Shown in pieces: positions 15,105 through 25,634 of a DNA stretch of 64,000 nucleotides; position 1 is the stretch's first letter, and each line of letters opens with the position of its first letter. The notes below the pieces were generated by a model that made no database searches, was not told where the DNA came from, and was given only the letters and a program-made list of their open reading frames with translations. The DNA is from Streptomyces luteogriseus. GTDB taxonomy: Bacteria; Actinomycetota; Actinomycetes; Streptomycetales; Streptomycetaceae. The position numbers and the translations under genes are program-made. The stretch lies in assembly GCF_014205055.1 (NCBI RefSeq), contig NZ_JACHMS010000001.1:744001-808000 (forward strand), written 5' to 3'.

Positions 15105-17450
15105 ATGCGCGACCGCGACCCCCATGACCCGTACGTCCGTGTCCGCGGAGCCCGTGAGCACAACCTCAGGGGCGTCGACGTCGACATCCCCCGGGACGTG
15201 CTGGCCGTGTTCACCGGCGTGTCCGGCTCGGGGAAGTCGTCGCTGGCGTTCGGCACGATCTACGCAGAGGCGCAGCGGCGCTACTTCGAGTCGGTCGCGC
15301 CGTACGCGCGCCGGCTGATCCACCAGGTCGGCGCGCCGAAGGTCGGGGAGATCACCGGCCTGCCCCCGGCCGTCTCGCTCCAGCAGCGCCGGGCGGCGCC
15401 CACCTCCCGCTCCTCCGTCGGCACCGTCACCAACCTTTCGAACTCCCTGCGGATGCTGTTCTCCCGGGCCGGCACCTACCCGCCCGGCGCCGAGCGGCTC
15501 GACTCCGACGCCTTCTCGCCCAACACGGCGGTCGGGGCGTGTCCGGAGTGCCACGGGCTCGGGCAGGTGCACCGGACGAGCGAAGAGCTCATGGTCCCCG
15601 ACCCCTCGCTGTCGATCCGCGAAGGGGCGATCGCGGCGTGGCCGGGAGCCTGGCAGGGCAAGAACCTGCGGGACATCCTCGACGCGCTCGGCCACGACGT
15701 GGACCGGCCGTGGCGGGAACTGCCCGCCGGCGAGCGGGAGTGGATCCTGTTCACGGACGAGCAGCCGGTGGTCACGGTGCATCCCGTGCGGGACGCCGAC
15801 CGCATCCAACGGCCGTACCAGGGCACGTACATGAGCGCCCACCGGTATGTCATGAAGACGTTCTCGGACTCCAAGAGCCCGGCCCTGCGGGCGAAGGCCG
15901 AGCGGTTCCTCACCAGTGCGCCCTGCCCGGCGTGCGGCGGCAGCCGGTTGCGCCCCGAGGCCCTGGCGGTGACGTTCGGCGGCCGGACCATCGCCGAGCT
16001 GGCGGCACTGCCGCTGGTGGAGCTGGCCGCCGGTCTCGACGGGACCTCGGAGGCCGCCCGGGTCCTCACCGACGACCTGCGCTCCCGTATCGCGCCGGTC
16101 CTGGAACTGGGGCTCGGCTACCTCAGTCTCGACCGGCCCACCCCCACCCTCTCCGCCGGCGAACTGCAGCGCCTGCGCCTGGCCACCCAGCTGCGCTCCG
16201 GCCTGTTCGGGGTCGTCTACGTCCTCGACGAGCCGTCCGCCGGACTGCACCCGGCGGACACCGAGGCGCTGCTCACGGTGCTGGAGCGGCTGAAGGCGTC
16301 CGGGAACTCGGTGTTCGTGGTGGAGCACCACCTCGACGTCATGCGGGGCGCCGACTGGCTGGTCGACGTGGGTCCGGACGCGGGCGAGCACGGCGGGCGG
16401 GTGCTGCACAGCGGCCCGGTGGCCGACCTGGCCGGTGTCGGGGAGTCGGCCACGGCCCGCTACCTGTTCGACCGCTCCCCCACCCCGGCCCGGACCGTGC
16501 GCGAGGCGACCGGGTGGCTCACCACCGGCCCGATCTCGCGGCACAACCTGCGCGGGGTGACCGCGGAGTTCCCGCTCGGCGTGTTCACCGCGGTGACCGG
16601 CGTGTCCGGGTCCGGCAAGTCCACGCTCATCGGCGAGATCACGGAGGACTCGGCGGGGGTGGGCCGGCTGGTCTCGGTCGACCAGAGGCCGATCGGCCGC
16701 ACCCCGCGCTCGAACCTCGCCACCTACACGGGCCTCTTCGACGTCGTGCGCAAGGTGTTCGCGGCCACCGACGGGGCCCGCGCACGCGGTTTCGGCGTCG
16801 GGCGGTTCTCCTTCAACGTGGCGGGCGGGCGCTGCGAGACCTGCCAGGGCGAGGGGTTCGTCAGCGTGGAACTGCTGTTCCTGCCGAGCACTTACGCACC
16901 CTGCCCGGACTGCGGCGGCGCCCGCTACAACCCCGGGACGCTGGAGGTGACGTACCGGGGGCGGAACATCGCGCAGGTGCTGGATCTGACGGTGGAGAGC
17001 GCGGCGGAGTTCTTCGCGGACACCCCGGCCGTGGCCCGCAGCCTCTCCGCCCTGCTCGACGTGGGTCTGGGCTATCTGCGCCTCGGCCAGCCCGCGACGG
17101 AGCTCTCCGGCGGCGAGGCCCAGCGCATCAAGCTGGCGAGTGAACTGCAGCGCGGCCGGCGCGGCCACACGCTCTACCTCCTCGACGAGCCCACGACCGG
17201 TCTCCACCCGGCCGACGTGGACGTGCTGTTGCGCCAGTTGCACGGCCTCGTCGACGCCGGGCACACCGTGATCGTCGTCGAGCACGACATGTCCGTCGTC
17301 GCCCGCGCGGACTGGGTGATCGACCTGGGCCCGGGCGGCGGCGACGCGGGCGGACGCATCGTGGCGGCGGGGCCGCCGGCGGACGTCGCGCGCTCGGCGG
17401 AGAGCCGGACGGCGCCGTATCTGGCGCGCACCCTCACCGGCTCCCGCTGA
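15105..17450 (+). CDS. UvrA-like ABC ATPase lacking the UvrB-binding domain
   Basis: A 781-residue protein with both ATPase halves of UvrA. It has Walker [13 protein letters not shown] and [12 protein letters not shown], signatures [12 protein letters not shown] and [12 protein letters not shown], and the Cys-x2-Cys zinc modules, including CETCQGEGF paired with [10 protein letters not shown]. It is about 170 residues shorter than housekeeping UvrA. After [15 protein letters not shown] it jumps to the [17 protein letters not shown] zinc block, which removes the UvrB-binding domain. It therefore belongs with UvrA2/DrrC-like proteins, linked to tolerance of DNA-binding drugs rather than standard excision repair. 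No strong ribosome-binding site precedes the ATG. Confidence 0.9.
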   Translation: MRDRDPHDPYVRVRGAREHNLRGVDVDIPRDVLAVFTGVSGSGKSSLAFGTIYAEAQRRYFESVAPYARRLIHQVGAPKVGEITGLPPAVSLQQRRAAPTSRSSVGTVTNLSNSLRMLFSRAGTYPPGAERLDSDAFSPNTAVGACPECHGLGQVHRTSEELMVPDPSLSIREGAIAAWPGAWQGKNLRDILDALGHDVDRPWRELPAGEREWILFTDEQPVVTVHPVRDADRIQRPYQGTYMSAHRYVMKTFSDSKSPALRAKAERFLTSAPCPACGGSRLRPEALAVTFGGRTIAELAALPLVELAAGLDGTSEAARVLTDDLRSRIAPVLELGLGYLSLDRPTPTLSAGELQRLRLATQLRSGLFGVVYVLDEPSAGLHPADTEALLTVLERLKASGNSVFVVEHHLDVMRGADWLVDVGPDAGEHGGRVLHSGPVADLAGVGESATARYLFDRSPTPARTVREATGWLTTGPISRHNLRGVTAEFPLGVFTAVTGVSGSGKSTLIGEITEDSAGVGRLVSVDQRPIGRTPRSNLATYTGLFDVVRKVFAATDGARARGFGVGRFSFNVAGGRCETCQGEGFVSVELLFLPSTYAPCPDCGGARYNPGTLEVTYRGRNIAQVLDLTVESAAEFFADTPAVARSLSALLDVGLGYLRLGQPATELSGGEAQRIKLASELQRGRRGHTLYLLDEPTTGLHPADVDVLLRQLHGLVDAGHTVIVVEHDMSVVARADWVIDLGPGGGDAGGRIVAAGPPADVARSAESRTAPYLARTLTGSR

Positions 17451-17454
17451 GCCC

Positions 17455-18270
17455 CTACGCGACGAGCACCGTGTGCGTCCAGGCGGGCGCGGCCGTCTCC
17501 GGCTGCTGTGCCGCGCGGGCCAGGGCGCGGCGGTCGGGGCTGCCGCCCGGGGGGATGGGGGGCCGGACCTCGACCTCCGCAATCAGGCCGCGGGACGTCG
17601 CCACCCGCCACAGGGAGGCGAGCAGCGTGTCCTCGCCGACGTACGCGGGGGCCGTGGAGGCCCTGCCGCCGCCGAGCCGGTAGCCGATGCGCACCGGCTG
17701 GACCGGCACCCCGGCGTCCAGCGCGGCCTGGAAGACCGCCCGGCGGAAGGTGCCCTGCGCCCGGCCGCACCAGGTGCTGCCCTCGGGGAAGGCCGCGACC
17801 GCGGCGCCCTCACGCAGCGCCCCGGCGATCCGGGCGACCGTGTCCGGGAGGGCCCGCAGCCGGTCCCGGTCGATGAACAGGGTGCCGCCGCGGGCGGCCA
17901 GCGCACCGGCGACCGGCCAGTGCCGTACCTCCGTCTTGGCCAGCATCCGGGCGGGGCGGACGGCGGCGAGCAGCGGGATGTCCAGCCAGGAGATGTGGTT
18001 GGCGACCAGCAGCAGTCCGCCGGTGGGGGCGGCGGCCCCGGTGATACGGACGCGGACACCGGCGGCCCGCACGATCCACCGGCACCAGCGCCGCACCAGG
18101 GACGGCGGTATGCGGGCGCCGAAGGGTGTCAGCGTGATCCCCGCTAGGAGGAGCAGCAGGACCGCGCCGAGCCGCAGCACGGCACGCGGCACGGCCCGCG
18201 CCCGCACGGCCGCCGACGCCTCGACACAGGCGCGCGGCGTGCAGGGCGCGGTGGGCAGCCAGGCGCTCAT
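17455..18270 (-). CDS. olsA: 1-acyl-glycerol-3-phosphate-type acyltransferase, probable OlsA
   Basis: A 271-residue PlsC-family acyltransferase. It has one N-terminal membrane segment (AVLRLGAVLLLLLAGITL), the catalytic NHISWLD (Nx6 form of HX4D) near residue 96, and FPEGST further on. The gene overlaps the upstream olsB by ATGA. In ornithine lipid synthesis OlsB makes lyso-ornithine lipid and OlsA adds the second acyl chain, so the pairing argues for that role rather than general phosphatidate synthesis. The start is the ATG in the overlap. Confidence 0.82.
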   Translation of the reverse strand: MSAWLPTAPCTPRACVEASAAVRARAVPRAVLRLGAVLLLLLAGITLTPFGARIPPSLVRRWCRWIVRAAGVRVRITGAAAPTGGLLLVANHISWLDIPLLAAVRPARMLAKTEVRHWPVAGALAARGGTLFIDRDRLRALPDTVARIAGALREGAAVAAFPEGSTWCGRAQGTFRRAVFQAALDAGVPVQPVRIGYRLGGGRASTAPAYVGEDTLLASLWRVATSRGLIAEVEVRPPIPPGGSPDRRALARAAQQPETAAPAWTHTVLVA

Positions 18271-19037
18271 CCGGCCGGGGCGAGAGAGAGGAAGTGGCGC
18301 AGGTAGCGCGCGTTGACGCGGCTCATCGGCAGCAGCACGTACAGGTCGGCGACGCCGAAGTCCGGGTCGTGGGCCGGTGCGCCGCACACCCAGGCGCCGA
18401 GGCGCAGGTAGCCGCGCAGCAGGGCGGGCAGTTCGACGCGGGCGGCGGGCGCGGGACCGGGCGTCCACGGCAGCAGCGGCCGCACCCGGAACTCCTGCGG
18501 CGCGAGGTGCTTGTCGCTGACCCGGTCCCAGGTGGCGGAGGCGAGGGTGCCGCCGTCGGCGAGCGGGACGGAGCAGCAGCCGGCGAGCCACTCGTGGCCG
18601 CGGTCGACCATGTAGCGGGCGATGCCGGCCCAGATGAGGCTGATGACGGCCCCGTCGCGGTGGTCGGGGTGCACGCAGGAGCGGCCGACCTCGACGAGCT
18701 GCGACCGGATCCCGTCGAGCGCGGTGAGGTCGAACTCGCCCTCGGAGTACAGCCGTCCGGCGATCGCCGCGCGCTCCGGCGGCAGCAGCCGGTAGGTGCC
18801 GACGACCTGGCCGGTCGTCTCCTCCCGGACGAGCAGATGGTCGCAGTACGCGTCGAAGGAGTCGGCGTCGAGGCCAGGCTGCGGGCCTGCCAGCAGGGCG
18901 CCCATCTCCCCGGCGAAGACGTCGTGCCGCAGCCGCTGGGCGGCACGCACGTCCTCCTCGTTCCGGGCGAGGGCGACGGTGTAGCGGGTGGGGGCCGTGG
19001 GCTGCGCGGGGCGGTCTACGGTCAGTACGCCGGTCAT
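18267..19037 (-). CDS. olsB: L-ornithine N(alpha)-acyltransferase OlsB
   Basis: A 256-residue GNAT-fold protein of the PF13444 type. Family motifs are AAQRLRHDVFAGEMGALL, GTYRLLPPERAAIAG, VEVGRSCVHPDHRDGAVISL and LAGCCSVPLADGG. OlsB transfers a 3-hydroxyacyl group from acyl-carrier protein to ornithine, the first step to phosphate-free ornithine lipids. It is the first gene of a two-gene operon with the acyltransferase. I looked for a PHO box in the 237 bp upstream and could not identify a convincing one, so phosphate control is not shown by the sequence. Confidence 0.87.
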   Translation of the reverse strand: MTGVLTVDRPAQPTAPTRYTVALARNEEDVRAAQRLRHDVFAGEMGALLAGPQPGLDADSFDAYCDHLLVREETTGQVVGTYRLLPPERAAIAGRLYSEGEFDLTALDGIRSQLVEVGRSCVHPDHRDGAVISLIWAGIARYMVDRGHEWLAGCCSVPLADGGTLASATWDRVSDKHLAPQEFRVRPLLPWTPGPAPAARVELPALLRGYLRLGAWVCGAPAHDPDFGVADLYVLLPMSRVNARYLRHFLSLAPAG

Positions 19038-19274
19038 GGCACTCTCCTGGTCACGGGCCGGTCGGTGAGGCGGGGCGGGGCGCTGAGCGGTGGCGTGCGA
19101 ACCTCCGCCTCTGTTCTCCCGAGGGCGACTGACCTGCGCGTGTCATGTGCAGAGAGAACGGGTGTGAGGTTGTTGAACGGCTCGCACCCCCGTGCCCCGG
19201 CCGGTTTCGCGACCGCGGCCCGGATGGCCTAGCTGCGCACGCGTGCACCGGCTCCTGCGGCGAGAGTGGGCTGC

Positions 19275-19598
19275 ATGACAGAACCCGGATCCGGCGGGCG
19301 ACGGGGTGGCTCGGCCCCGTCCACCAAGCGCCGGCGCACCGTGCGCGGTGCCGGTGAGGCCGCCCGGCGCGCCGCCGAGGCGCTGACGGAGTTGATCAGC
19401 CACCGCCTCGAAGGGGTTTCGGCAGTGTGCCGGGGCGAGGAAGACGGCTGGGTCGTCGACGTCGACGTGCTCGAACTGGCTCGTATCCCCGACACCACCA
19501 GCCTGCTCGCGACGTACCGGGTGGAACTGGACTCGGAGGGCGAGCTGGTGCAGTACCGCCGGATCGCGCGCTTCCGGCGCGGCGCCCAGGACCAGTGA
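19275..19598 (+). CDS. gvpO: Gas vesicle protein GvpO
   Basis: A 107-residue GvpO-family protein. A basic N-terminus is followed by the conserved region starting AARRAAEALTELISHRLEGV, then GWVVDVDVLELARIPDTTSL and ATYRVELDSEGELVQYRRIA. GvpO is needed for gas-vesicle formation in haloarchaea and is the usual first gene of Streptomyces gvp clusters. The ATG at 19275 is preferred over a slightly longer GTG start. Seven more gvp genes follow on the same strand, most overlapping by 4 bp. Confidence 0.88.
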   Translation: MTEPGSGGRRGGSAPSTKRRRTVRGAGEAARRAAEALTELISHRLEGVSAVCRGEEDGWVVDVDVLELARIPDTTSLLATYRVELDSEGELVQYRRIARFRRGAQDQ

Positions 19599-19635
19599 CC
19601 GGACCGTCGCACCCGCTGACCGGAAGGACCGCCGC

Positions 19636-20112
19636 ATGACCGTCTACAGCGATGAGATCGTCTGTTCGCCTCGCGCCGGAACGCTCTACGACGTGCTGGA
19701 GCTGATTCTCGACCGCGGCATGGTGATCGACGTCTTCGTGCGCGTCTCGCTGGTCGGGATCGAGATCCTCAAGGTCGACGCGCGCATCGTGGTCGCCAGC
19801 GTCGACACGTATCTGCGCTTCGCGGAGGCGTGCAACCGCCTGGACCTCGAGAACGACACGCGTTCCAAGACCGTACCCGAGCTGTTCGGCGGGCCGGTCT
19901 CCAAGGCCGTGGGCAAGGCGGGCGCCAAGCGCGCCGCCGGTTCCCTGACCGACAAGGTGCGCGACGTCCTCACCCCGGACGACGACACGGAAGACGAGGC
20001 GGGCGACGACGAGGCCGAGACCCGCACCGAACGCGCCCCGCGGCCCGCGCGCAAGCGCCGCAGTGACGACGACCGCCCGCGGCCCCGGCGCCGCAAGGCC
20101 GAGGAGGAATGA
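19636..20112 (+). CDS. gvpA: Gas vesicle structural protein GvpA, with long charged tail
   Basis: A 158-residue GvpA-family shell protein. Residues about 15-75 hold the canonical helix-strand-strand-helix core: LYDVLELILDRGMVIDVFVR, VSLVGIEILKVDARIVVASV and DTYLRFAEACNRLDLE. Classical GvpA is about 70-75 residues. Here about 80 extra residues follow, first Ala/Lys-rich, then strongly acidic (DDDTEDEAGDDEAE), then Arg-rich. Extended tails are seen in actinobacterial GvpA-like proteins, and their effect on vesicle assembly is unclear. Its stop overlaps the gvpF start. Confidence 0.88.
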   Translation: MTVYSDEIVCSPRAGTLYDVLELILDRGMVIDVFVRVSLVGIEILKVDARIVVASVDTYLRFAEACNRLDLENDTRSKTVPELFGGPVSKAVGKAGAKRAAGSLTDKVRDVLTPDDDTEDEAGDDEAETRTERAPRPARKRRSDDDRPRPRRRKAEEE

Positions 20113-20876
20113 CCGTGACGGCCACCGCCGCCCTCACCACCGCCGGCACGCTCGGCACCCTGTACGTGTACGGCATCGCCTCCGAGGGCGTCCGGACCCC
20201 GCGGGCGCCCGGGGTGGACGGCGCGACGGTGCGGCTGCTGACCGAGGACGGGCTGTGCGCGGCCGTCTCGGACGCCCCGGAGTCCGTCCGGGCGCGGCGA
20301 CGAGACCTGATGGCCCATCAGGCGGTGCTCGGTGAACTCGCCGCACAGGGCCCCGTCCTGCCCATGCGGTTCGCCGTCCTCACTCCCGACGCGGAGGCGC
20401 TGCGCGGTCAACTGCGCACCGACCGAGCTCACTTGGCGGCCCAGCTCGACGGGGTTCGGGGCTGCGTGGAGATGAACGTGAAGGGCACGGTGGTGCCCGG
20501 CTGCTTCGCCGACCTCGTGCGCAGGGACGACACGCTGCGCACGCTCGCCCGCCGGACACGGGAGCGCCCCGGCTACGAGGCGAACGTGCGGCTGGGCGAA
20601 GCGGTCGCCAAGGGCGTCGCGCGCGAGGCCCGGGGCGCGGCGCGGGAGGTGCTCGCCCGCCTGGCTCCGCTCGCCGTGCGCACGGCGCAGGGGCCGGTCG
20701 ACGACGAGCAGGTGCTCAGCACGTCGTTCCTGGTGCGTTCCGCCGACGAACACCGCTTCCGGCACGCCGTGGCCGCGCAGGCACGCGAGGTCGGGGACCG
20801 GCTGGCGCTCGGCGTGACCGGTCCGCTGCCGTGCTACAGCTTCGTCGACGCGCCGTCCGCCACCGCGGGCCGGTGA
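20109..20876 (+). CDS. gvpF: Gas vesicle protein GvpF (GvpL/GvpF family)
   Basis: A 255-residue GvpL/GvpF protein. Landmarks are TLYVYGIASEG, LGELAAQGPVLPMRFAVL, GCVEMNVKG and the end DRLALGVTGPLPCYSFVD. GvpF-type proteins are minor components that bind GvpA and prevent its aggregation during assembly. It overlaps gvpA by ATGA and sits directly before gvpG. A second, diverged member (gvpL) lies four genes on. Confidence 0.9.
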   Translation: MTVTATAALTTAGTLGTLYVYGIASEGVRTPRAPGVDGATVRLLTEDGLCAAVSDAPESVRARRRDLMAHQAVLGELAAQGPVLPMRFAVLTPDAEALRGQLRTDRAHLAAQLDGVRGCVEMNVKGTVVPGCFADLVRRDDTLRTLARRTRERPGYEANVRLGEAVAKGVAREARGAAREVLARLAPLAVRTAQGPVDDEQVLSTSFLVRSADEHRFRHAVAAQAREVGDRLALGVTGPLPCYSFVDAPSATAGR

Positions 20877-20880
20877 CACG

Positions 20881-21138
20881 GTGGGACTCGTGACCGGGCT
20901 CCTGTTGCTGCCGCTGGCCCCGGTGCGCGGCACGCTCTGGGTCGCCGACCACCTGCTGCAGGAGGCAGAAAGGCAGATGAGCGACCCGCGTACGGTGCAG
21001 GCCCGCCTGGCGGCGCTCAACCGGGCCCTGGAGGAAGGCGCCATCGACGAGGCGGCCTTCGAGGAAGAGGAGGAGCGGCTGCTCGCCCGCCTCGACAGTC
21101 CGGTCCGGTACACAGGACACCGCGGGGGCGCTTCGTGA
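20881..21138 (+). CDS. gvpG: Gas vesicle protein GvpG
   Basis: An 85-residue GvpG. The N-terminus is hydrophobic (LLLLPLAPVRGTLWVADHLL), followed by a charged helical part rich in Glu (AAFEEEEERLLARL). GvpG is a small assembly factor, found beside gvpF as here. A GTG start lies 4 bp after the gvpF stop, and its end overlaps the next gvp gene. Confidence 0.87.
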   Translation: MGLVTGLLLLPLAPVRGTLWVADHLLQEAERQMSDPRTVQARLAALNRALEEGAIDEAAFEEEEERLLARLDSPVRYTGHRGGAS

Positions 21139-21479
21139 CCGACCTCGGCACCTGGCCCGCCGGCCCCGGAGCACAGCCGGCCGGGCCGCCCTCCGGAAGC
21201 CTCGCGGACCTGCTCGAACGCGTCCTGGACAAGGGCATCGTCATCGCGGGCGACATCAAGATCGACCTGCTGGACATCGAACTGCTCACCATCCGTCTGC
21301 GTCTGTTCATCGCCTCGGTCGAGACCGCCAAGAAGGCGGGCATCGACTGGTGGGAGACGGACCCGGCGCTGTCCTCGCGCGCGGCGCGGGACGCGCTGTC
21401 CGAGGAGAACGCGCGGCTGCGCGCCCGCCTCGAGGCCCTGGAGGACGCCGATACCGACCCCACCGAGGTGGCCCGATGA
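21135..21479 (+). CDS. gvpJ: Gas vesicle GvpA/GvpJ-family minor protein
   Basis: A 114-residue paralog of the shell protein with the core LADLLERVLDKGIVIAGDIK, IDLLDIELLTIRLRLFIASV and ETAKKAGIDWWETDPAL. It ends in a short coiled-coil-like helix (SEENARLRARLEALEDA). It fits GvpJ rather than GvpA by its longer N-terminus and this tail; GvpJ-type proteins help shape the vesicle ends. GvpS is the alternative label. The start and stop overlap both neighbours. Confidence 0.78.
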   Translation: MTDLGTWPAGPGAQPAGPPSGSLADLLERVLDKGIVIAGDIKIDLLDIELLTIRLRLFIASVETAKKAGIDWWETDPALSSRAARDALSEENARLRARLEALEDADTDPTEVAR

Positions 21480-22327
21480 CCACGCTCCCGGCCGACCGGG
21501 TGCCCACGACCGGACCGGCCGTGCCGCGCCCCACCGTCACCTGCGTGTTCGCCGTGACGGACACACCTCCGCCGGACGAGGCGGTGTCGGTGACGCCGGG
21601 CCATGACGGCGGCGGTCCGCTGCGTGTCCTGGCCGCGGGACCGCTGCACCTGATCGTGCAGGACGTCCCCGCGGCGGCCTTCGGCGAGGAGGCGCTCGCG
21701 GAGCGTCTCAACCGGCCGGAGGAGCTGGAGCGTTGTGCCCGCGCTCACCACCGGGGAGTGGAGACGGCCGCGAGCGCGGGTCCCGTCGTTCCCCTGCCGA
21801 TGGCGACGCTCTACCTGGACGACCGCAACGCGGTGCGGGCCCTGACCGACCGGGCGGCGTCCCTGCGCACTCTGCTGGACCGGCTGCGCCACCGCACCGA
21901 GTGGGCGGTGAAGGTACACGGCCCCGGCATCGCGCATGCGTCCGGCACCGCCGGGGACGGGCCCGCCGACGGGCGGTCGTATCTGCGTCGGGTCAGCGAG
22001 CGGCGGCGCACCGAGCGCGAGGAGCGCGAGCGGGCCCTGGCCCGGGCCCACGCCGTCGACCGGGAGCTGCGGCGGTACGCCGTCGCCGCGACGCGGCACC
22101 GGCCGCAGAGCGAGCAGCTGACCGGCAGGAGCGTCCCGCAGCTGCTCAACGCGGCCTATCTGGTCGACGACGGGCGGCGCGCCGAGTTCGTCCGGGCCGT
22201 CGGCGAACTGGCCCGCGACGCCCACCGGTCGGCCGTCGAGGTCACCATGTCGGGGCCCTGGATCCCGTACTCCTTCGCCCGCGCGGACGAGGTGGAGCGC
22301 GACGCGTACCAGGAGGCCGGCGCATGA
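21476..22327 (+). CDS. gvpL: Gas vesicle protein GvpL (GvpL/GvpF family)
   Basis: A 283-residue GvpL/F protein. It contains ERCARAHHRGVETAASAGPV, VPLPMATLYLDDRNAVRALT, a Glu/Arg-rich helical stretch (RRTEREERERALARAH) and the ending SAVEVTMSGPWIPYSFA. It is more diverged and longer than the gvpF product. Placement between the GvpJ and GvpS genes matches actinobacterial clusters. The ATG at 21476 overlaps the upstream stop. Confidence 0.85.
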   Translation: MTTLPADRVPTTGPAVPRPTVTCVFAVTDTPPPDEAVSVTPGHDGGGPLRVLAAGPLHLIVQDVPAAAFGEEALAERLNRPEELERCARAHHRGVETAASAGPVVPLPMATLYLDDRNAVRALTDRAASLRTLLDRLRHRTEWAVKVHGPGIAHASGTAGDGPADGRSYLRRVSERRRTEREERERALARAHAVDRELRRYAVAATRHRPQSEQLTGRSVPQLLNAAYLVDDGRRAEFVRAVGELARDAHRSAVEVTMSGPWIPYSFARADEVERDAYQEAGA

Positions 22328-22572
22328 CCGTACCGGTCCCCGGCGGTGGAGACCGCACGGCGGTGCCGTGGGACGTCCCGGAGCCGTACGCGCCCGTCGG
22401 GGTGCCGCTCGTCGACCTGCTCGACCGGGTGCTGGCGACGGGTGTCGTGGTCAGCGGTGACCTGGTGCTGGCCATCGCCGACGTGCCGCTGGTGCGGATC
22501 TCCCTGCACGCCCTGCTGGCGTCGGTCAGCGACCGGGTCCCCGCGCCCTGGCCGGACAGCGGGCCGCTGTGA
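22324..22572 (+). CDS. gvpS: Gas vesicle GvpS-like minor protein
   Basis: An 82-residue GvpA/J-type protein with the core PLVDLLDRVLATGVVVSGDL, VLAIADVPLVRISLHALLAS. It lacks the long tail of the GvpA product. It is the third GvpA-superfamily member here, just before gvpK, the usual position of gvpS in Streptomyces clusters. It overlaps both neighbours by 4 bp. Confidence 0.8.
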   Translation: MTVPVPGGGDRTAVPWDVPEPYAPVGVPLVDLLDRVLATGVVVSGDLVLAIADVPLVRISLHALLASVSDRVPAPWPDSGPL

Positions 22573-22862
22573 CCGCGCCGCGCACCCACGCGCTGGACCT
22601 CGATCCCGAGCGCGTCACGAACGACCTGGCGGCCCTGGTGCTGACCGTGGTGGAACTCCTGCGGCAGCTCATGGAGCGCCAGGCGGTACGCCGTTTCGAC
22701 GAGGGCACGCTCAGCGCCGAGCAGGAGGACCAACTCGGTACCGCGCTGATGCTGCTGGACGAGCGCATGGACGAGCTGTGCGCACAGCACGGGCTGCGGC
22801 GCAGCGACCTCAACCTTGACCTCGGCCCGCTGGGTCCGCTGCTGGCCGATCCCGGCGTCTGA
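22569..22862 (+). CDS. gvpK: Gas vesicle protein GvpK
   Basis: A 97-residue GvpK. It contains DPERVTNDLAALVLTVVELL, RQLMERQAVRRFDEGTLS and the acidic LDERMDELCAQHGL, followed by SDLNLDLGPLGPLL. GvpK is a required accessory protein of unclear mechanism and is the last gene of the cluster. The GTG start overlaps the gvpS stop. With O, A, F, G, J, L and S present, the set could plausibly be functional; Y and Z of larger Streptomyces clusters are absent. Confidence 0.88.
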   Translation: MTAPRTHALDLDPERVTNDLAALVLTVVELLRQLMERQAVRRFDEGTLSAEQEDQLGTALMLLDERMDELCAQHGLRRSDLNLDLGPLGPLLADPGV

Positions 22863-22871
22863 CGACGCCCT

Positions 22872-22910
22872 CAGGGGCGCGGGGAACTGCGTGATCACCA
22901 CGACGCACCA
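22872..22910. repeat. Possible dispersed Streptomyces intergenic repeat
   Basis: The motif AGGGGCGCGGGGAACTGCG and what follows resembles a short sequence I recall as very common between Streptomyces genes, often near 3' ends. It lies between the convergent gvpK and sdhB genes. Only one copy is in this window, so this rests on memory. Confidence 0.35.
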
Positions 22911-22942
22911 GAAGCCGCCCGCGCACCGAAACCGCTACGGCG

Positions 22943-23685
22943 CTACCGCTTCACCTTGCGCGCGGCCCGCAACCACTCCTTGTTCATGCTGGTGATGGAC
23001 ATCAGAGGGATCCCCTTCGGGCAGGCCGTGGCGCACTCGCCCGCGAGCGTGCACCCCCCGAACCCCTCCTCGTCCATCTGCTCCACCATGTCCAGCACCC
23101 GCGTCTCCCGCTCGGGCACCCCCTGCGGCAGCACGTTGAGATGGTTGATCTTGGCGGACGTGAACAGCATCGCCGCCCCGTTCGGACAGGCCGCCACGCA
23201 CGCCCCGCACCCGATGCACTCGGCGTGCTCGAAGGCGAGGTCGGCATCCGGCTTCGGCACCGGCGTGGCATGCGCCTCGGGAGCCGCCCCGGTGGGCGCG
23301 GTGATGTAGCCGCCTGCCTGGATGATCCGGTCGAACGCCGACCGGTCCACGACCAGGTCCTTGATCACCGGGAACGCGGACGCCCGCCACGGCTCGACGT
23401 CGATGGTGTCGCCGTCCTCGAAGGACCGCATGTGCAGCTGGCAGGTGGTGGTCCGCTCGGGCCCGTGCGCATCCCCGTTGATGACGAGCGAGCACGCCCC
23501 GCAGATCCCCTCACGGCAGTCGTGGTCGAAGGCGACGGGGTCCTCGCCCTTGACGATGAGCTCCTCGTTGAGCGTGTCGAGCATCTCCAGGAACGACATG
23601 TCGGGTGAGATCCCGTCCACCTCGTACGTGGACATGGTGCCGTCGGCGTCGGCGTTGCGCTGCCGCCAGACGCGCAGGGTGAGCT

Positions 23686-23689
<4 letters not shown>
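22943..23689 (-). CDS. sdhB: Succinate dehydrogenase/fumarate reductase iron-sulfur subunit
   Basis: A 248-residue SdhB. It has a [2Fe-2S] ferredoxin domain ([16 protein letters not shown]) and C-terminal clusters [18 protein letters not shown] and [17 protein letters not shown] for the other iron-sulfur centres. It carries electrons from the flavin subunit to the membrane quinone site. The start ATG overlaps the sdhA stop (ATGA). The order is sdhC-sdhA-sdhB. Confidence 0.95.
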
Positions 23690-25632
<1,943 letters not shown>

Positions 25633-25634
25633 CT

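Noticed and set aside
19038..19274. PHO box upstream of olsB
   Set aside because: Expected by function, but I found no convincing pair of direct repeats of the PhoP type.
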